Positions 35,601 to 50,097 of a DNA stretch of 64,000 bases are shown here, piece after piece. The translations under genes and the position numbers were made by a program. Source of the stretch: Pseudeuparius sepicola (lineage: Eukaryota; Arthropoda; Insecta; Coleoptera; Anthribidae); contig OY987308.1 in the NCBI GenBank assembly GCA_963920635.1, positions 9,738,225-9,802,224 on the forward strand, in the 5' to 3' direction. Below the pieces are notes generated by a model. It had not been told where the DNA came from. It saw only the letters and a list, made by a program, of their open reading frames with translations, and searched no databases. Position 1 is the stretch's first letter; each line of letters starts with the position of its first letter.

Positions 35601-38600
35601 AGAATTTTTCCTAATTTTTGATCCCCTCGATCGGCACGTACGCACCTGAGATTTTTCGTTTCTGTGCTTCCCCAGTATCTAGCTTGACTCTAACGCCATT
35701 TTGGTAAAAAAATCAAGCTGGCGAAAAATCAATTGTGGAAATTAGAATTTTTCCTAATTTTTGATCCCCTCGATCAGCACGTACACACCTGAGATTTTTC
35801 GTTTCTGTGCTTCCCCAGTGTCTAGCTTGCCTCTAACTCCATTTTGGTAAAAAAATCAAGCTGGCGAAAAATCAATTGTGGAAATTAGAATTTTTCATAA
35901 TTTTTGATCCCCCCGATCGGCACGTACGCACCTGGGTTTTTTCGTTTCTTTGCTTCCCCAGTGTCTAGCTTGCCTCTAACTCCATTTTGGTAAAATAATC
36001 AAGCTGGCGAAAAATCAATTTTGGAAATTAGAATTTTTCCTAATTTTTGATCCCCTCGATCGGCACGTACGCACCTGAGATTTTTCGTTTCTGTACTTCC
36101 CCAGTATCTAGCATGCCTCTAACGCTATTTTGGTAAAAAAATCAAGCTGGCGAAAAATCAATTGTGGAAATTAGAATTTTTCATAATTTTTGATCCCCCC
36201 GATCGGCACGTACGCACTGGGTTTTTTCGTTTCTGTGCTTCCCCAGTGTCTAGCTTGCCTCTAACTCCATTTCGGTAAAAAAATCAAGCTGGCGAAAAAT
36301 CAATTGTGGAAATTAGAATTTTTCTTAATTTTTGATCCCCCCGATTGGCACGTACGCACCTGGGTTTTTTCGTTTCTGTGCTTCCCCAGTGTGTAGCTTG
36401 CCTCTAACTCAATTTTGGTAAAAAAATCAAGCTGGCGAAAAATCAATTGTGGAAATTATAATTTTTCTTAAATTTTGATCCCCCCGATCGGCACGTACGC
36501 ACCTGAGATTTTTCGTTTCTGTGCTTCCCCAGTATCTAGCTTGCCTCTAACGCCATTTTGGTAACAAAATCAAGCTGGCGAAAAATCAATTGTGGAAATT
36601 AGAATTTTTCTTAATTTTTGATCCCCCCGATCGGCACGTACGCACCTGGGTTTTTTCGTTTCTGTGCTTCCCCAGTGTGTAGCTTGCCTCTAACTCAATT
36701 TTGGTAAAAAAATCAAGCTGGCGAAAAATCAATTGTGGAAATTAGAATTTTTCCTAATTTTTGATCCCCTCGATCGGCACGTACGCACCTGAGATTTTTC
36801 GTTTCTGTGCTTCCCCAGTGTCTAGCTTGCCTCTAACTCCATTTTGGTAAAAAATCAAGCTGGCGAAAAATCAATTGTGGAAATTAGAATTTTTCTTAAT
36901 TTTTGATCCCCCCGATCGGCACGTACGCACCTGGGTTTTTTCGTTTCTGTGCTTCCCCAGTGTGTAGCTTGCCTCTAACTCCATTTTGGTAAAAAAATCA
37001 AGCTGGCGAAAAATCAATTGTGGAAATTAGAATTTTTCCTAATTTTTGATCCCCTCGATCGGCACGTACGCACCTGAGATTTTTCGTTTCTGTGCTTCCC
37101 CAGTATCTAGCTTGCCTCTAACGCCATTGTGGTAAAAAAATCAAGCTGGCGAAGAATCAATTACGGAAATTAAAATTTTTCTTAAATTTTGATCCCCCCG
37201 ATCGGCACGTACGCACCTGAGTTTTTTCATTTCTGTACTTCCCCAGTATCTAGCATGCCTCTAACGCTATTTTGGTAAAAAATCAAGCTGGCGAAAAATA
37301 AATTGTTTAAATTAGAATTTTTCTTAATTTTTGATCCCCCCGATCGGCACGTACGCACCTGTTTTTTTTTCGTTTCTGTGCTTCCCCAGTGTCTAGCTTG
37401 CCTCTAACTCCATTTCGGTAAAAAAATCAAGCTGGCGAAAAATCAATTGTGGAAATTAGAATTTTTCTTAATTTTTGATCCCCCCGATTGGCACGTACGC
37501 ACCTGAGATTTTTCGTTTCTGTGCTTCCCCAGTGTCTAGCTTGCCTCTAACTCCATTTTGGTAACAAAAATCAAGCTGGCGAAAAATCAATTGTGGAAAT
37601 TAGAATTTTTCCTAATTTTTGATCCCCTCGATCGGCACGTACGCACCTGAGATTTTTCGTTTCTGTGCTTCCCCAGTATCTAGCTTGCCTCTAACGTCAT
37701 TTTGGTAAAAAAATCAAGCTGGCGAAAAATCAATTGTGGAAATTAGAATTTTTCTTAAATTTTGATCCCCCGATCGGCACGTACGCACCTGAGTTTTTTT
37801 CATTTCTGTACTTCCCCAGTATCTAGCATGCCTCTAACGCTATTTTGGTAAAAAAATCAAGCTGGCGAAAAATTAAATGTGGAAATTAGAATTTTTCTTA
37901 ATTTTTGATCCCCCCGATCGGCACGTACGCACCTGGGTTTTTTCGTTTCTGTGCTTCCCCAGTGTCTAGCTTGCCTCTAACTCCATTTTGGTAAAAAAAT
38001 CAAGCTGGCGAAAAATCAATTGTGGAAATTAGAATTTTTCTTAATTTTTGATCCCCTCGATCGGCACGTACGCACCTGAGATTTTTCGTTTCTGTGCTTC
38101 CCCAGTGTCTAGCTTGCCTCTAACTCCATTTTGGTAACAAAAATCAAGCTGGCGAAAAATCAATTGTGGAAATTAGAATTTTTCCTAATTTTTGATCCCC
38201 TCGATCGGCACGTACGCACCTGAGATTTTTCGTTTCTGTGCTTCCCCAGTATCTAGCTTGCCTCTAACGTCATTTTGGTAAAAAAATCAAGCTGGCGAAA
38301 AATCAATTGTGGAAATTAGAATTTTTCTTAAATTTTGATCCCCCCGATCGGCACGTACGCACCTGAGTTTTTTCGTTTCTGTACTTCCCCAGTATCTAGC
38401 ATGCCTCTAACGCTATTTTGGTAAAAAAATCAATTGTGGAAATTAGAATTTTTCTTAATTTTTGATGCCCCCGATCGGCACGTACGCACCTGGGTTTTTT
38501 CGTTTCTGTGCTTCCCCAGTGTCTAGCTTGCCTCTAACTCCATTTCGGTAAAAAAATCAAGCTGGCGAAAAATCAATTGTGGAAATTAGAATTTTTCTTA

Positions 38601-40944
38601 ATTTTTGATCCCCCCGATTGGCACGTACGCACCTGGGTTTTTTCGTTTCTGTGCTTCCCCAGTGTGTAGCTTGCCTCTAACTCAATTTTGGTAAAAAAAT
38701 CAAGCTGGCGAAAAATCAATTGTGGAAATTATAATTTTTCTTAAATTTTGATCCCCCCGATCGGCACGTACGCACCTGAGATTTTTCGTTTCTGTGCTTC
38801 CCCAGTATCTAGCTTGCCTCTAACGCCATTTTGGTAACAAAATCAAGCTGGCGAAAAATCAATTGTGGAAATTAGAATTTTTCTTAATTTTTGATCCCCC
38901 CGATCGGCACGTACGCACCTGGGTTTTTTCGTTTCTGTGCTTCCCCAGTGTGTAGCTTGCCTCTAACTCAATTTTGGTAAAAAAATCAAGCTGGCGAAAA
39001 ATCAATTGTGGAAATTAGAATTTTTCCTAATTTTTGATCCCCTCGATCGGCACGTACGCACCTGAGATTTTTCGTTTCTGTGCTTCCCCAGTATCTAGCT
39101 TGCCTCTAACGCCATTTTGGTAAAAAAATCAGCTGGCGAAAAACCAATTGTGGAAATTAGAATTTTTCCTAATTTTTGATCCCCTCGATCGGCACGTACG
39201 CACCTGAGATTTTTCGTTTCTGTGCTTCCCCAGTGTCTAGCTTGCCTCTAACTCCATTTTGGTAAAAAATCAAGCTGGCGAAAAATCAATTGTGGAAATT
39301 AGAATTTTTCTTAATTTTTGATCCCCCCGATCGGCACGTACGCACCTGGGTTTTTTCGTTTCTGTGCTTCCCCAGTGTGTAGCTTGCCTCTAACTCCATT
39401 TTGGTAAAAAAATCAAGCTGGCGAAAAATCAATTGTGGAAATTAGAATTTTTCCTAATTTTTGATCCCCTCGATCGGCACGTACGCACCTGAGATTTTTC
39501 GTTTCTGTGCTTCCCCAGTATCTAGCTTGCCTCTAACGCCATTGTGGTAAAAAAATCAAGCTGGCGAAGAATCAATTACGGAAATTAAAATTTTTCTTAA
39601 ATTTTGATCCCCCCGATCGGCACGTACGCACCTGAGTTTTTTCATTTCTGTACTTCCCCAGTATCTAGCATGCCTCTAACGCTATTTTGGTAAAAAATCA
39701 AGCTGGCGAAAAATCAATTGTTTAAATTAGAATTTTTCTTAATTTTTGATCCCCCCGATCGGCACGTACGCACCTGTTTTTTTTCGTTTCTGTGCTTCCC
39801 CAGTGTCTAGCTTGCCTCTAACTCTATTTTGGTAAAAAAAATCAAGCTGGCGAAAAATCAATTGTGGAAATTAGAATTTTTCCTAATTTTTGATCCCCTC
39901 GATCGGCACGTACGCACCTGAGATTTTTCGTTTCTGTGCTTCCCCAGTGTCTAGCTTGTCTCTAACTCCATTTTGGTAAAAAAATCAAGCTGGCGAAAAA
40001 TCAATTGTGGAAATTAGAATTTTTCATAATTTTTGATCCCCCCGATCGGCACGTACGCACCTGGGTTTTTTCGTTTCTTTGCTTCCCCAGTGTCTAGCTT
40101 GCCTCTAACTCCATTTTGGTAAAAAAATCAAGCTGGCGAAAAATCAATTGTGGAAATTAGAATTTTTCCTAATTTTTGATCCCCTCGATCGGCACGTACG
40201 CACCTGAGATTTTTCGTTTCTGTGCTTCCCCAGTATCTAGCTTGCCTCTAACGCCATTTTGGTAAAAAAATCAAGCTGGCCAAAAATCAATTGTGGAAAT
40301 TAGAATTTTTCTTAAATTTTGATCCCCCCGATCGGCACATACGCACCTGAGTTTTTTCGTTTCTGTACTTCCCCAGTATCTAGCATGCCTCTAACGCTAT
40401 TTTGGTAAAAAAATCAAGCTGGCGAAAAATCAATTGTGGAAATTATAATTTTTCCTAATTTTTGATCCCTCGATCGGCACGTACGCACCTGAGATTTTTC
40501 GTTTCTGTGCTTCCCCAGTATCTAGCTTGCCTCTAACGCCATTGTGGTAAAAAAATCAAGCTGGCGAAAAATCAATTGTGAACATTAGAATTTTTCTTAA
40601 ATTTTGATCCCCCGATCGGCACGTATGCACCTGAGTTTTTTCATTTCTGTACTTCCCCAGTATCTAGCATGCCTCTAACGCTATTTTGGTAAAAAAATCA
40701 AGCTGGCGAAAAATCAAATGTGGAAATTAGAATTTTTCTTAATTTTTGATCCCCCCGATCGGCACGTACGCACCTGGGTTTTTTCGTTTCTGTGCTTCCC
40801 CAGTGTCTAGCTTGCCTCTAACTCCATTTTGGTAAAAAAATCAAGCTGGCGAAAAATCAATTGTGGAAATTAGAATTTTTCCTAATTTTTGATCCCCTCG
40901 ATCAGCACGTACACACCTGAGATTTTTCGTTTCTGTGCTTCCCC
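32691..40944. repeat. Long HOR copy 1 (8,254 bp, about 58 monomers)
   Basis: The unit is delimited by agtgtgtag followed by ctaactcaatttt at 32691 and 40945. Markers repeated at +8,254/8,255 in copy 2 include ctgagctttttcg (33806), ttccagagtgtc (34671), gatttttagtttc (34791), gaagaatcaattacgg (37151 and 39566) and attaaatgtgg (about 37871). It contains an internal repeat of 2,415 bp shown by the two gaagaatcaa sites. Compared with copy 2, I noticed a missing c in tacgcactggg near 36217 and caattttgg near 36017. Confidence 0.92.
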
Positions 40945-43900
40945 AGTGTGTAGCTTGCCTCTAACTCAATTTTGGTAAAAAAATCAAGCTGGCGAAAAAT
41001 CAATTGTGGAAATTATAATTTTTCTTAAATTTTGATCCCCCCGATCGGCACGTACGCACCTGAGATTTTTCGTTTCTGTGCTTCCCCAGTATCTAGCTTG
41101 CCTCTAACGCCATTTTGGTAACAAAATCAAGCTGGCGAAAAATCAATTGTGGAAATTAGAATTTTTCCTAATTTTTGATCCCCTCGATCGGCACGTACGC
41201 ACCTGAGATTTTTCGTTTCTGTGCTTCCCCAGTGTCTAGCTTGCCTCTAACTCCATTTTGGTAAAAAATCAAGCTGGCGAAAAATCAATTGTGGAAATTA
41301 GAATTTTTCTTAATTTTTGATCCCCCCGATCGGCACGTACGCACCTGGGTTTTTTCGTTTCTGTGCTTCCCCAGTGTGTAGCTTGCCTCTAACTCCATTT
41401 TGGTAAAAAAATCAAGCTGGCGAAAAATCAATTGTGGAAATTATAATTTTTCCTAATTTTTGATCCCTCGATCGGCACGTACGCACCTGAGATTTTTCGT
41501 TTCTGTGCTTCCCCAGTATCTAGCTTGCCTCTAACGCCATTGTGGTAAAAAAATCAAGCTGGCGAAAAATCAAATGTGGAAATTAGAATTTTTCTTAATT
41601 TTTGATCCCCCCGATCGGCACGTACGCACCTGGGTTTTTTCGTTTCTGTGCTTCCCCAGTGTCTAGCTTGCCTCTAACTCCATTTTGGTAAAAAAATCAA
41701 GCTGGCGAAAAATCAATTGTGGAAATTAGAATTTTTCCTAATTTTTGATCCCCTCGATCAGCACGTACACACCTGAGATTTTTCGTTTCTGTGCTTCCCC
41801 AGTGTCTAGCTTGCCTCTAACTCCATTTTGGTAAAAAAATCAAGCTGGCGAAAAATCAATTGTGGAAATTAGAATTTTTCCTAATTTTTGATCCCCTCGA
41901 TCGGCACGTACGCACCTGAGATTTTTCGTTTCTGTGCTTCCCCAGTATCTAGCTTGCCTCTAACGCCATTTTGGTAAAAAAATCAAGCTGGCGAAAAATC
42001 AATTGTGGAAATTAGAATTTTTCTTAAATTTTGATCCCCCGATCGGCACGTACGCACCTGAGCTTTTTCGTTTCTGTACTTCCCCAGTATCTAGCATGCC
42101 TCTAACGCTATTTTGGTAAAAAAATCAATTGTGGAAATTAGAATTTTTCTTAATTTTTGATGCCCCCGATCGGCACGTACGCACCTGGGTTTTTTCGTTT
42201 CTGTGCTTCCCCAGTGTCTAGCTTGCCTCTAACTCCATTTCGGTAAAAAAATCAAGCTGGCGAAAAATCAATTGTGGAAATTAGAATTTTTCTTAATTTT
42301 TGATCCCCCCGATTGGCACGTACGCACCTGGGTTTTTCGTTTCTGTGCTTCCCCAGTGTGTAGCTTGCCTCTAACTCAATTTTGGTAAAAAAATCAAGCT
42401 GGCGAAAAATCAATTGTGGAAATTAGAATTTTTCCTAATTTTTGATCCCCTCGATCGGCACGTACCCACCTGAGATTTTTCGTTTCTGTGCTTCCCCAGT
42501 ATCTAGCTTGCCTCTAACGCCATTTTGGTAACAAAATCAAGCTGGCGAAAAATCAATTGTGGAAATTAGAATTTTTCTTAATTTTTGATCCCCCCGATCG
42601 GCACGTACGCACCTGGGTTTTTTCGTTTCTGTGCTTCCCCAGCGTGTAGCTTGCCTCTAACTCAATTTTGGTAAAAAAATCAAGCTGGCGAAAAATCAAT
42701 TGTGGAAATTAGAATTTTTCCTAATTTTTGATCCCCTCGATCGGCACGTACGCACCTGAGATTTTTCGTTTCTGTGCTTCCCCAGTGTCTAGCTTGCCTC
42801 TAACTCCATTTTGGTAAAAAAATCAAGCTGGCGAAAAATCAATTGTGGAAATTGGAATTTTTCTTAATTTTTGATCCCCCCGATCGGCACGTACGCACCT
42901 GGGTTTTTTCGTTTCTGTGCTTCCAGAGTGTCTAGCTTGCCTCTAACTCCATTTTGGTAAAAAAATCAAGCTGGCGAAAAATCAATTGTGGAAATTAGAA
43001 TTTTTCCTAATTTTTGATCCCCTCGATCGGCACGTACGCACCTGAGATTTTTAGTTTCTGTGCTTCCCCAGTATCTAGCTTGCCTCTAACGCCATTTTGG
43101 TAAAAAAATCAAGCTGGCGAAAAATCAACTGTGGAAATTAGAATTTTTCTTAATTTTTGATCCCCCCGATCGGCACGTACGCACCTGGGTTTTTTCGTTT
43201 CTGTGCTTCCCCAGTGTCTAGCTTGCCTCTAAATCCATTTTGGTAAAAAAATCAAGCTGGCGAAAAATCAATTGTGGAAATTAGAATTTTTCCTAATTTT
43301 TGATCCCCTCGATCAGCACGTACACACCTGAGATTTTTCGTTTCTGTGCTTCCCCAGTGTCTAGCTTGCCTCTAACTCCATTTTGGTAAAAAAATCAAGC
43401 TGGCGAAAAATCAATTGTGGAAATTAGAATTTTTCCTAATTTTTGATCCCCTCGATCGGCACGTACGCACCTGGGTTTTTTCGTTTCTGTGCTTCCAGAG
43501 TGTCTAGCTTGCCTCTAACTCCATTTTGGTAAAAAAATCAAGCTGGCGAAAAATCAATTGTGGAAATTATAATTTTTCTTAAATTTTGATCCCCCCGATC
43601 GGCACGTACGCACCTGGGTTTTTTCGTTTCTGTGCTTCCCCAGTGTCTAGCTTGCCTCTAACTCTATTTTGGTAAAAGAATCAAGCTGGCGAAAAATCAA
43701 TTGTGGAAATTAGAATTTTTCCTAATTTTTGATCCCCTCGATCAGCACGTACACACCTGAGATTTTTCGTTTCTGTGCTTCCCCAGTGTCTAGCTTGCCT
43801 CTAACTCCATTTTGGTAAAAAAATCAAGCTGGCGAAAAATCAATTGTGGAAATTAGAATTTTTCCTAATTTTTGATCCCCTCGATCGGCACGTACGCACC

Positions 43901-46900
43901 TGAGATTTTTCGTTTCTGTGCTTCCCCAGTATCTAGCTTGACTCTAACGCCATTTTGGTAAAAAAATCAAGCTGGCGAAAAATCAATTGTGGAAATTAGA
44001 ATTTTTCCTAATTTTTGATCCCCTCGATCAGCACGTACACACCTGAGATTTTTCGTTTCTGTGCTTCCCCAGTGTCTAGCTTGCCTCTAACTCCATTTTG
44101 GTAAAAAAATCAAGCTGGCGAAAAATCAATTGTGGAAATTAGAATTTTTCATAATTTTTGATCCCCCCGATCGGCACGTACGCACCTGGGTTTTTTCGTT
44201 TCTTTGCTTCCCCAGTGTCTAGCTTGCCTCTAACTCCATTTTGGTAAAATAATCAAGCTGGCGAAAAATCAATTGTGGAAATTAGAATTTTTCCTAATTT
44301 TTGATCCCCTCGATCGGCACGTACGCACCTGAGATTTTTCGTTTCTGTACTTCCCCAGTATCTAGCATGCCTCTAACGCTATTTTGGTAAAAAAATCAAG
44401 CTGGCGAAAAATCAATTGTGGAAATTAGAATTTTTCATAATTTTTGATCCCCCCGATCGGCACGTACGCACCTGGGTTTTTTCGTTTCTGTGCTTCCCCA
44501 GTGTCTAGCTTGCCTCTAACTCCATTTCGGTAAAAAAATCAAGCTGGCGAAAAATCAATTGTGGAAATTAGAATTTTTCTTAATTTTTGATCCCCCCGAT
44601 TGGCACGTACGCACCTGGGTTTTTTCGTTTCTGTGCTTCCCCAGTGTGTAGCTTGCCTCTAACTCAATTTTGGTAAAAAAATCAAGCTGGCGAAAAATCA
44701 ATTGTGGAAATTATAATTTTTCTTAAATTTTGATCCCCCCGATCGGCACGTACGCACCTGAGATTTTTCGTTTCTGTGCTTCCCCAGTATCTAGCTTGCC
44801 TCTAACGCCATTTTGGTAACAAAATCAAGCTGGCGAAAAATCAATTGTGGAAATTAGAATTTTTCTTAATTTTTGATCCCCCCGATCGGCACGTACGCAC
44901 CTGGGTTTTTTCGTTTCTGTGCTTCCCCAGTGTGTAGCTTGCCTCTAACTCAATTTTGGTAAAAAAATCAAGCTGGCGAAAAATCAATTGTGGAAATTAG
45001 AATTTTTCCTAATTTTTGATCCCCTCGATCGGCACGTACGCACCTGAGATTTTTCGTTTCTGTGCTTCCCCAGTGTCTAGCTTGCCTCTAACTCCATTTT
45101 GGTAAAAAATCAAGCTGGCGAAAAATCAATTGTGGAAATTAGAATTTTTCTTAATTTTTGATCCCCCCGATCGGCACGTACGCACCTGGGTTTTTTCGTT
45201 TCTGTGCTTCCCCAGTGTGTAGCTTGCCTCTAACTCCATTTTGGTAAAAAAATCAAGCTGGCGAAAAATCAATTGTGGAAATTAGAATTTTTCCTAATTT
45301 TTGATCCCCTCGATCGGCACGTACGCACCTGAGATTTTTCGTTTCTGTGCTTCCCCAGTATCTAGCTTGCCTCTAACGCCATTGTGGTAAAAAAATCAAG
45401 CTGGCGAAGAATCAATTACGGAAATTAAAATTTTTCTTAAATTTTGATCCCCCCGATCGGCACGTACGCACCTGAGTTTTTTCATTTCTGTACTTCCCCA
45501 GTATCTAGCATGCCTCTAACGCTATTTTGGTAAAAAATCAAGCTGGCGAAAAATAAATTGTTTAAATTAGAATTTTTCTTAATTTTTGATCCCCCCGATC
45601 GGCACGTACGCACCTGTTTTTTTTTCGTTTCTGTGCTTCCCCAGTGTCTAGCTTGCCTCTAACTCCATTTCGGTAAAAAAATCAAGCTGGCGAAAAATCA
45701 ATTGTGGAAATTAGAATTTTTCTTAATTTTTGATCCCCCCGATTGGCACGTACGCACCTGAGATTTTTCGTTTCTGTGCTTCCCCAGTGTCTAGCTTGCC
45801 TCTAACTCCATTTTGGTAACAAAAATCAAGCTGGCGAAAAATCAATTGTGGAAATTAGAATTTTTCCTAATTTTTGATCCCCTCGATCGGCACGTACGCA
45901 CCTGAGATTTTTCGTTTCTGTGCTTCCCCAGTATCTAGCTTGCCTCTAACGTCATTTTGGTAAAAAAATCAAGCTGGCGAAAAATCAATTGTGGAAATTA
46001 GAATTTTTCTTAAATTTTGATCCCCCGATCGGCACGTACGCACCTGAGTTTTTTTCATTTCTGTACTTCCCCAGTATCTAGCATGCCTCTAACGCTATTT
46101 TGGTAAAAAAATCAAGCTGGCGAAAAATTAAATGTGGAAATTAGAATTTTTCTTAATTTTTGATCCCCCCGATCGGCACGTACGCACCTGGGTTTTTTCG
46201 TTTCTGTGCTTCCCCAGTGTCTAGCTTGCCTCTAACTCCATTTTGGTAAAAAAATCAAGCTGGCGAAAAATCAATTGTGGAAATTAGAATTTTTCTTAAT
46301 TTTTGATCCCCTCGATCGGCACGTACGCACCTGAGATTTTTCGTTTCTGTGCTTCCCCAGTGTCTAGCTTGCCTCTAACTCCATTTTGGTAACAAAAATC
46401 AAGCTGGCGAAAAATCAATTGTGGAAATTAGAATTTTTCCTAATTTTTGATCCCCTCGATCGGCACGTACGCACCTGAGATTTTTCGTTTCTGTGCTTCC
46501 CCAGTATCTAGCTTGCCTCTAACGTCATTTTGGTAAAAAAATCAAGCTGGCGAAAAATCAATTGTGGAAATTAGAATTTTTCTTAAATTTTGATCCCCCC
46601 GATCGGCACGTACGCACCTGAGTTTTTTCGTTTCTGTACTTCCCCAGTATCTAGCATGCCTCTAACGCTATTTTGGTAAAAAAATCAATTGTGGAAATTA
46701 GAATTTTTCTTAATTTTTGATGCCCCCGATCGGCACGTACGCACCTGGGTTTTTTCGTTTCTGTGCTTCCCCAGTGTCTAGCTTGCCTCTAACTCCATTT
46801 CGGTAAAAAAATCAAGCTGGCGAAAAATCAATTGTGGAAATTAGAATTTTTCTTAATTTTTGATCCCCCCGATTGGCACGTACGCACCTGGGTTTTTTCG

Positions 46901-49199
46901 TTTCTGTGCTTCCCCAGTGTGTAGCTTGCCTCTAACTCAATTTTGGTAAAAAAATCAAGCTGGCGAAAAATCAATTGTGGAAATTATAATTTTTCTTAAA
47001 TTTTGATCCCCCCGATCGGCACGTACGCACCTGAGATTTTTCGTTTCTGTGCTTCCCCAGTATCTAGCTTGCCTCTAACGCCATTTTGGTAACAAAATCA
47101 AGCTGGCGAAAAATCAATTGTGGAAATTAGAATTTTTCTTAATTTTTGATCCCCCCGATCGGCACGTACGCACCTGGGTTTTTTCGTTTCTGTGCTTCCC
47201 CAGTGTGTAGCTTGCCTCTAACTCAATTTTGGTAAAAAAATCAAGCTGGCGAAAAATCAATTGTGGAAATTAGAATTTTTCCTAATTTTTGATCCCCTCG
47301 ATCGGCACGTACGCACCTGAGATTTTTCGTTTCTGTGCTTCCCCAGTATCTAGCTTGCCTCTAACGCCATTTTGGTAAAAAAATCAGCTGGCGAAAAACC
47401 AATTGTGGAAATTAGAATTTTTCCTAATTTTTGATCCCCTCGATCGGCACGTACGCACCTGAGATTTTTCGTTTCTGTGCTTCCCCAGTGTCTAGCTTGC
47501 CTCTAACTCCATTTTGGTAAAAAATCAAGCTGGCGAAAAATCAATTGTGGAAATTAGAATTTTTCTTAATTTTTGATCCCCCCGATCGGCACGTACGCAC
47601 CTGGGTTTTTTCGTTTCTGTGCTTCCCCAGTGTGTAGCTTGCCTCTAACTCCATTTTGGTAAAAAAATCAAGCTGGCGAAAAATCAATTGTGGAAATTAG
47701 AATTTTTCCTAATTTTTGATCCCCTCGATCGGCACGTACGCACCTGAGATTTTTCGTTTCTGTGCTTCCCCAGTATCTAGCTTGCCTCTAACGCCATTGT
47801 GGTAAAAAAATCAAGCTGGCGAAGAATCAATTACGGAAATTAAAATTTTTCTTAAATTTTGATCCCCCCGATCGGCACGTACGCACCTGAGTTTTTTCAT
47901 TTCTGTACTTCCCCAGTATCTAGCATGCCTCTAACGCTATTTTGGTAAAAAATCAAGCTGGCGAAAAATCAATTGTTTAAATTAGAATTTTTCTTAATTT
48001 TTGATCCCCCCGATCGGCACGTACGCACCTGTTTTTTTTCGTTTCTGTGCTTCCCCAGTGTCTAGCTTGCCTCTAACTCTATTTTGGTAAAAAAAATCAA
48101 GCTGGCGAAAAATCAATTGTGGAAATTAGAATTTTTCCTAATTTTTGATCCCCTCGATCGGCACGTACGCACCTGAGATTTTTCGTTTCTGTGCTTCCCC
48201 AGTGTCTAGCTTGTCTCTAACTCCATTTTGGTAAAAAAATCAAGCTGGCGAAAAATCAATTGTGGAAATTAGAATTTTTCATAATTTTTGATCCCCCCGA
48301 TCGGCACGTACGCACCTGGGTTTTTTCGTTTCTTTGCTTCCCCAGTGTCTAGCTTGCCTCTAACTCCATTTTGGTAAAAAAATCAAGCTGGCGAAAAATC
48401 AATTGTGGAAATTAGAATTTTTCCTAATTTTTGATCCCCTCGATCGGCACGTACGCACCTGAGATTTTTCGTTTCTGTGCTTCCCCAGTATCTAGCTTGC
48501 CTCTAACGCCATTTTGGTAAAAAAATCAAGCTGGCCAAAAATCAATTGTGGAAATTAGAATTTTTCTTAAATTTTGATCCCCCCGATCGGCACATACGCA
48601 CCTGAGTTTTTTCGTTTCTGTACTTCCCCAGTATCTAGCATGCCTCTAACGCTATTTTGGTAAAAAAATCAAGCTGGCGAAAAATCAATTGTGGAAATTA
48701 TAATTTTTCCTAATTTTTGATCCCTCGATCGGCACGTACGCACCTGAGATTTTTCGTTTCTGTGCTTCCCCAGTATCTAGCTTGCCTCTAACGCCATTGT
48801 GGTAAAAAAATCAAGCTGGCGAAAAATCAATTGTGAACATTAGAATTTTTCTTAAATTTTGATCCCCCGATCGGCACGTATGCACCTGAGTTTTTTCATT
48901 TCTGTACTTCCCCAGTATCTAGCATGCCTCTAACGCTATTTTGGTAAAAAAATCAAGCTGGCGAAAAATCAAATGTGGAAATTAGAATTTTTCTTAATTT
49001 TTGATCCCCCCGATCGGCACGTACGCACCTGGGTTTTTTCGTTTCTGTGCTTCCCCAGTGTCTAGCTTGCCTCTAACTCCATTTTGGTAAAAAAATCAAG
49101 CTGGCGAAAAATCAATTGTGGAAATTAGAATTTTTCCTAATTTTTGATCCCCTCGATCAGCACGTACACACCTGAGATTTTTCGTTTCTGTGCTTCCCC
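40945..49199. repeat. Long HOR copy 2 (8,255 bp)
   Basis: Nearly base-for-base copy of the preceding unit. The one-base length difference is explained by the single-base deletion near 36217 in copy 1. Shared markers are at 42060, 42925, 43045, 45406 and 47821. The upstream flank of copy 1 (before 32691) has gattggcac, whereas copies 2, 3 and 4 are preceded by the gatcagcac/acacacc monomer, so 32691 is the true left edge of this amplification within the window. Confidence 0.93.
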
Positions 49200-50097
49200 A
49201 GTGTGTAGCTTGCCTCTAACTCAATTTTGGTAAAAAAATCAAGCTGGCGAAAAATCAATTGTGGAAATTATAATTTTTCTTAAATTTTGATCCCCCCGAT
49301 CGGCACGTACGCACCTGAGATTTTTCGTTTCTGTGCTTCCCCAGTATCTAGCTTGCCTCTAACTCCATTTTGGTAAAAAAATCAAGCTGGCGAAAAATCA
49401 ATTGTGGAAATTAGAATTTTTCCTAATTTTTGATCCCCTCGATCGGCACGTACCCACCTGAGATTTTTCGTTTCTGTGCTTCCCCAGTATCTAGCTTGCC
49501 TCTAACGCCATTTTGGTAAAAAAATCAAGCTGGCGAAAAATCAACTGTGGAAATTAGAATTTTTCTTAATTTTTGATCCCCCCGATCGGCACGTACGCAC
49601 CTGGGTTTTTTCGTTTCTGTGCTTCCCCAGTGTCTAGCTTGCCTCTAAATCCATTTTGGTAAAAAAATCAAGCTGGCGAAAAATCAATTGTGGAAATTAG
49701 AATTTTTCCTAATTTTTGATCCCCTCGATCAGCACGTACACACCTGAAGATTTTTCGTTTCTGTGCTTCCCCAGTGTCTAGCTTGCCTCTAACTCCATTT
49801 TGGTAAAAAAATCAAGCTGGCGAAAAATCAATTGTGGAAATTAGAATTTTTCCTAATTTTTGATCCCCTCGATCGGCACGTACGCACCTGGGTTTTTTCG
49901 TTTCTGTGCTTCCAGAGTGTCTAGCTTGCCTCTAACTCCATTTTGGTAAAAAAATCAAGCTGGCGAAAAATCAATTGTGGAAATTATAATTTTTCTTAAA
50001 TTTTGATCCCCCCGATCGGCACGTACGCACCTGGGTTTTTTCGTTTCTGTGCTTCCCCAGTGTCTAGCTTGCCTCTAACTCCATTTTGGTAAAAGAA

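Noticed and set aside
32691..49199. Dismissing the 8.25-kb duplication as assembly error
   Set aside because: The copies carry at least two distinguishing changes, and copies 3 and 4 share the unit with further structural differences, so real copies are more likely. Read support remains untested.
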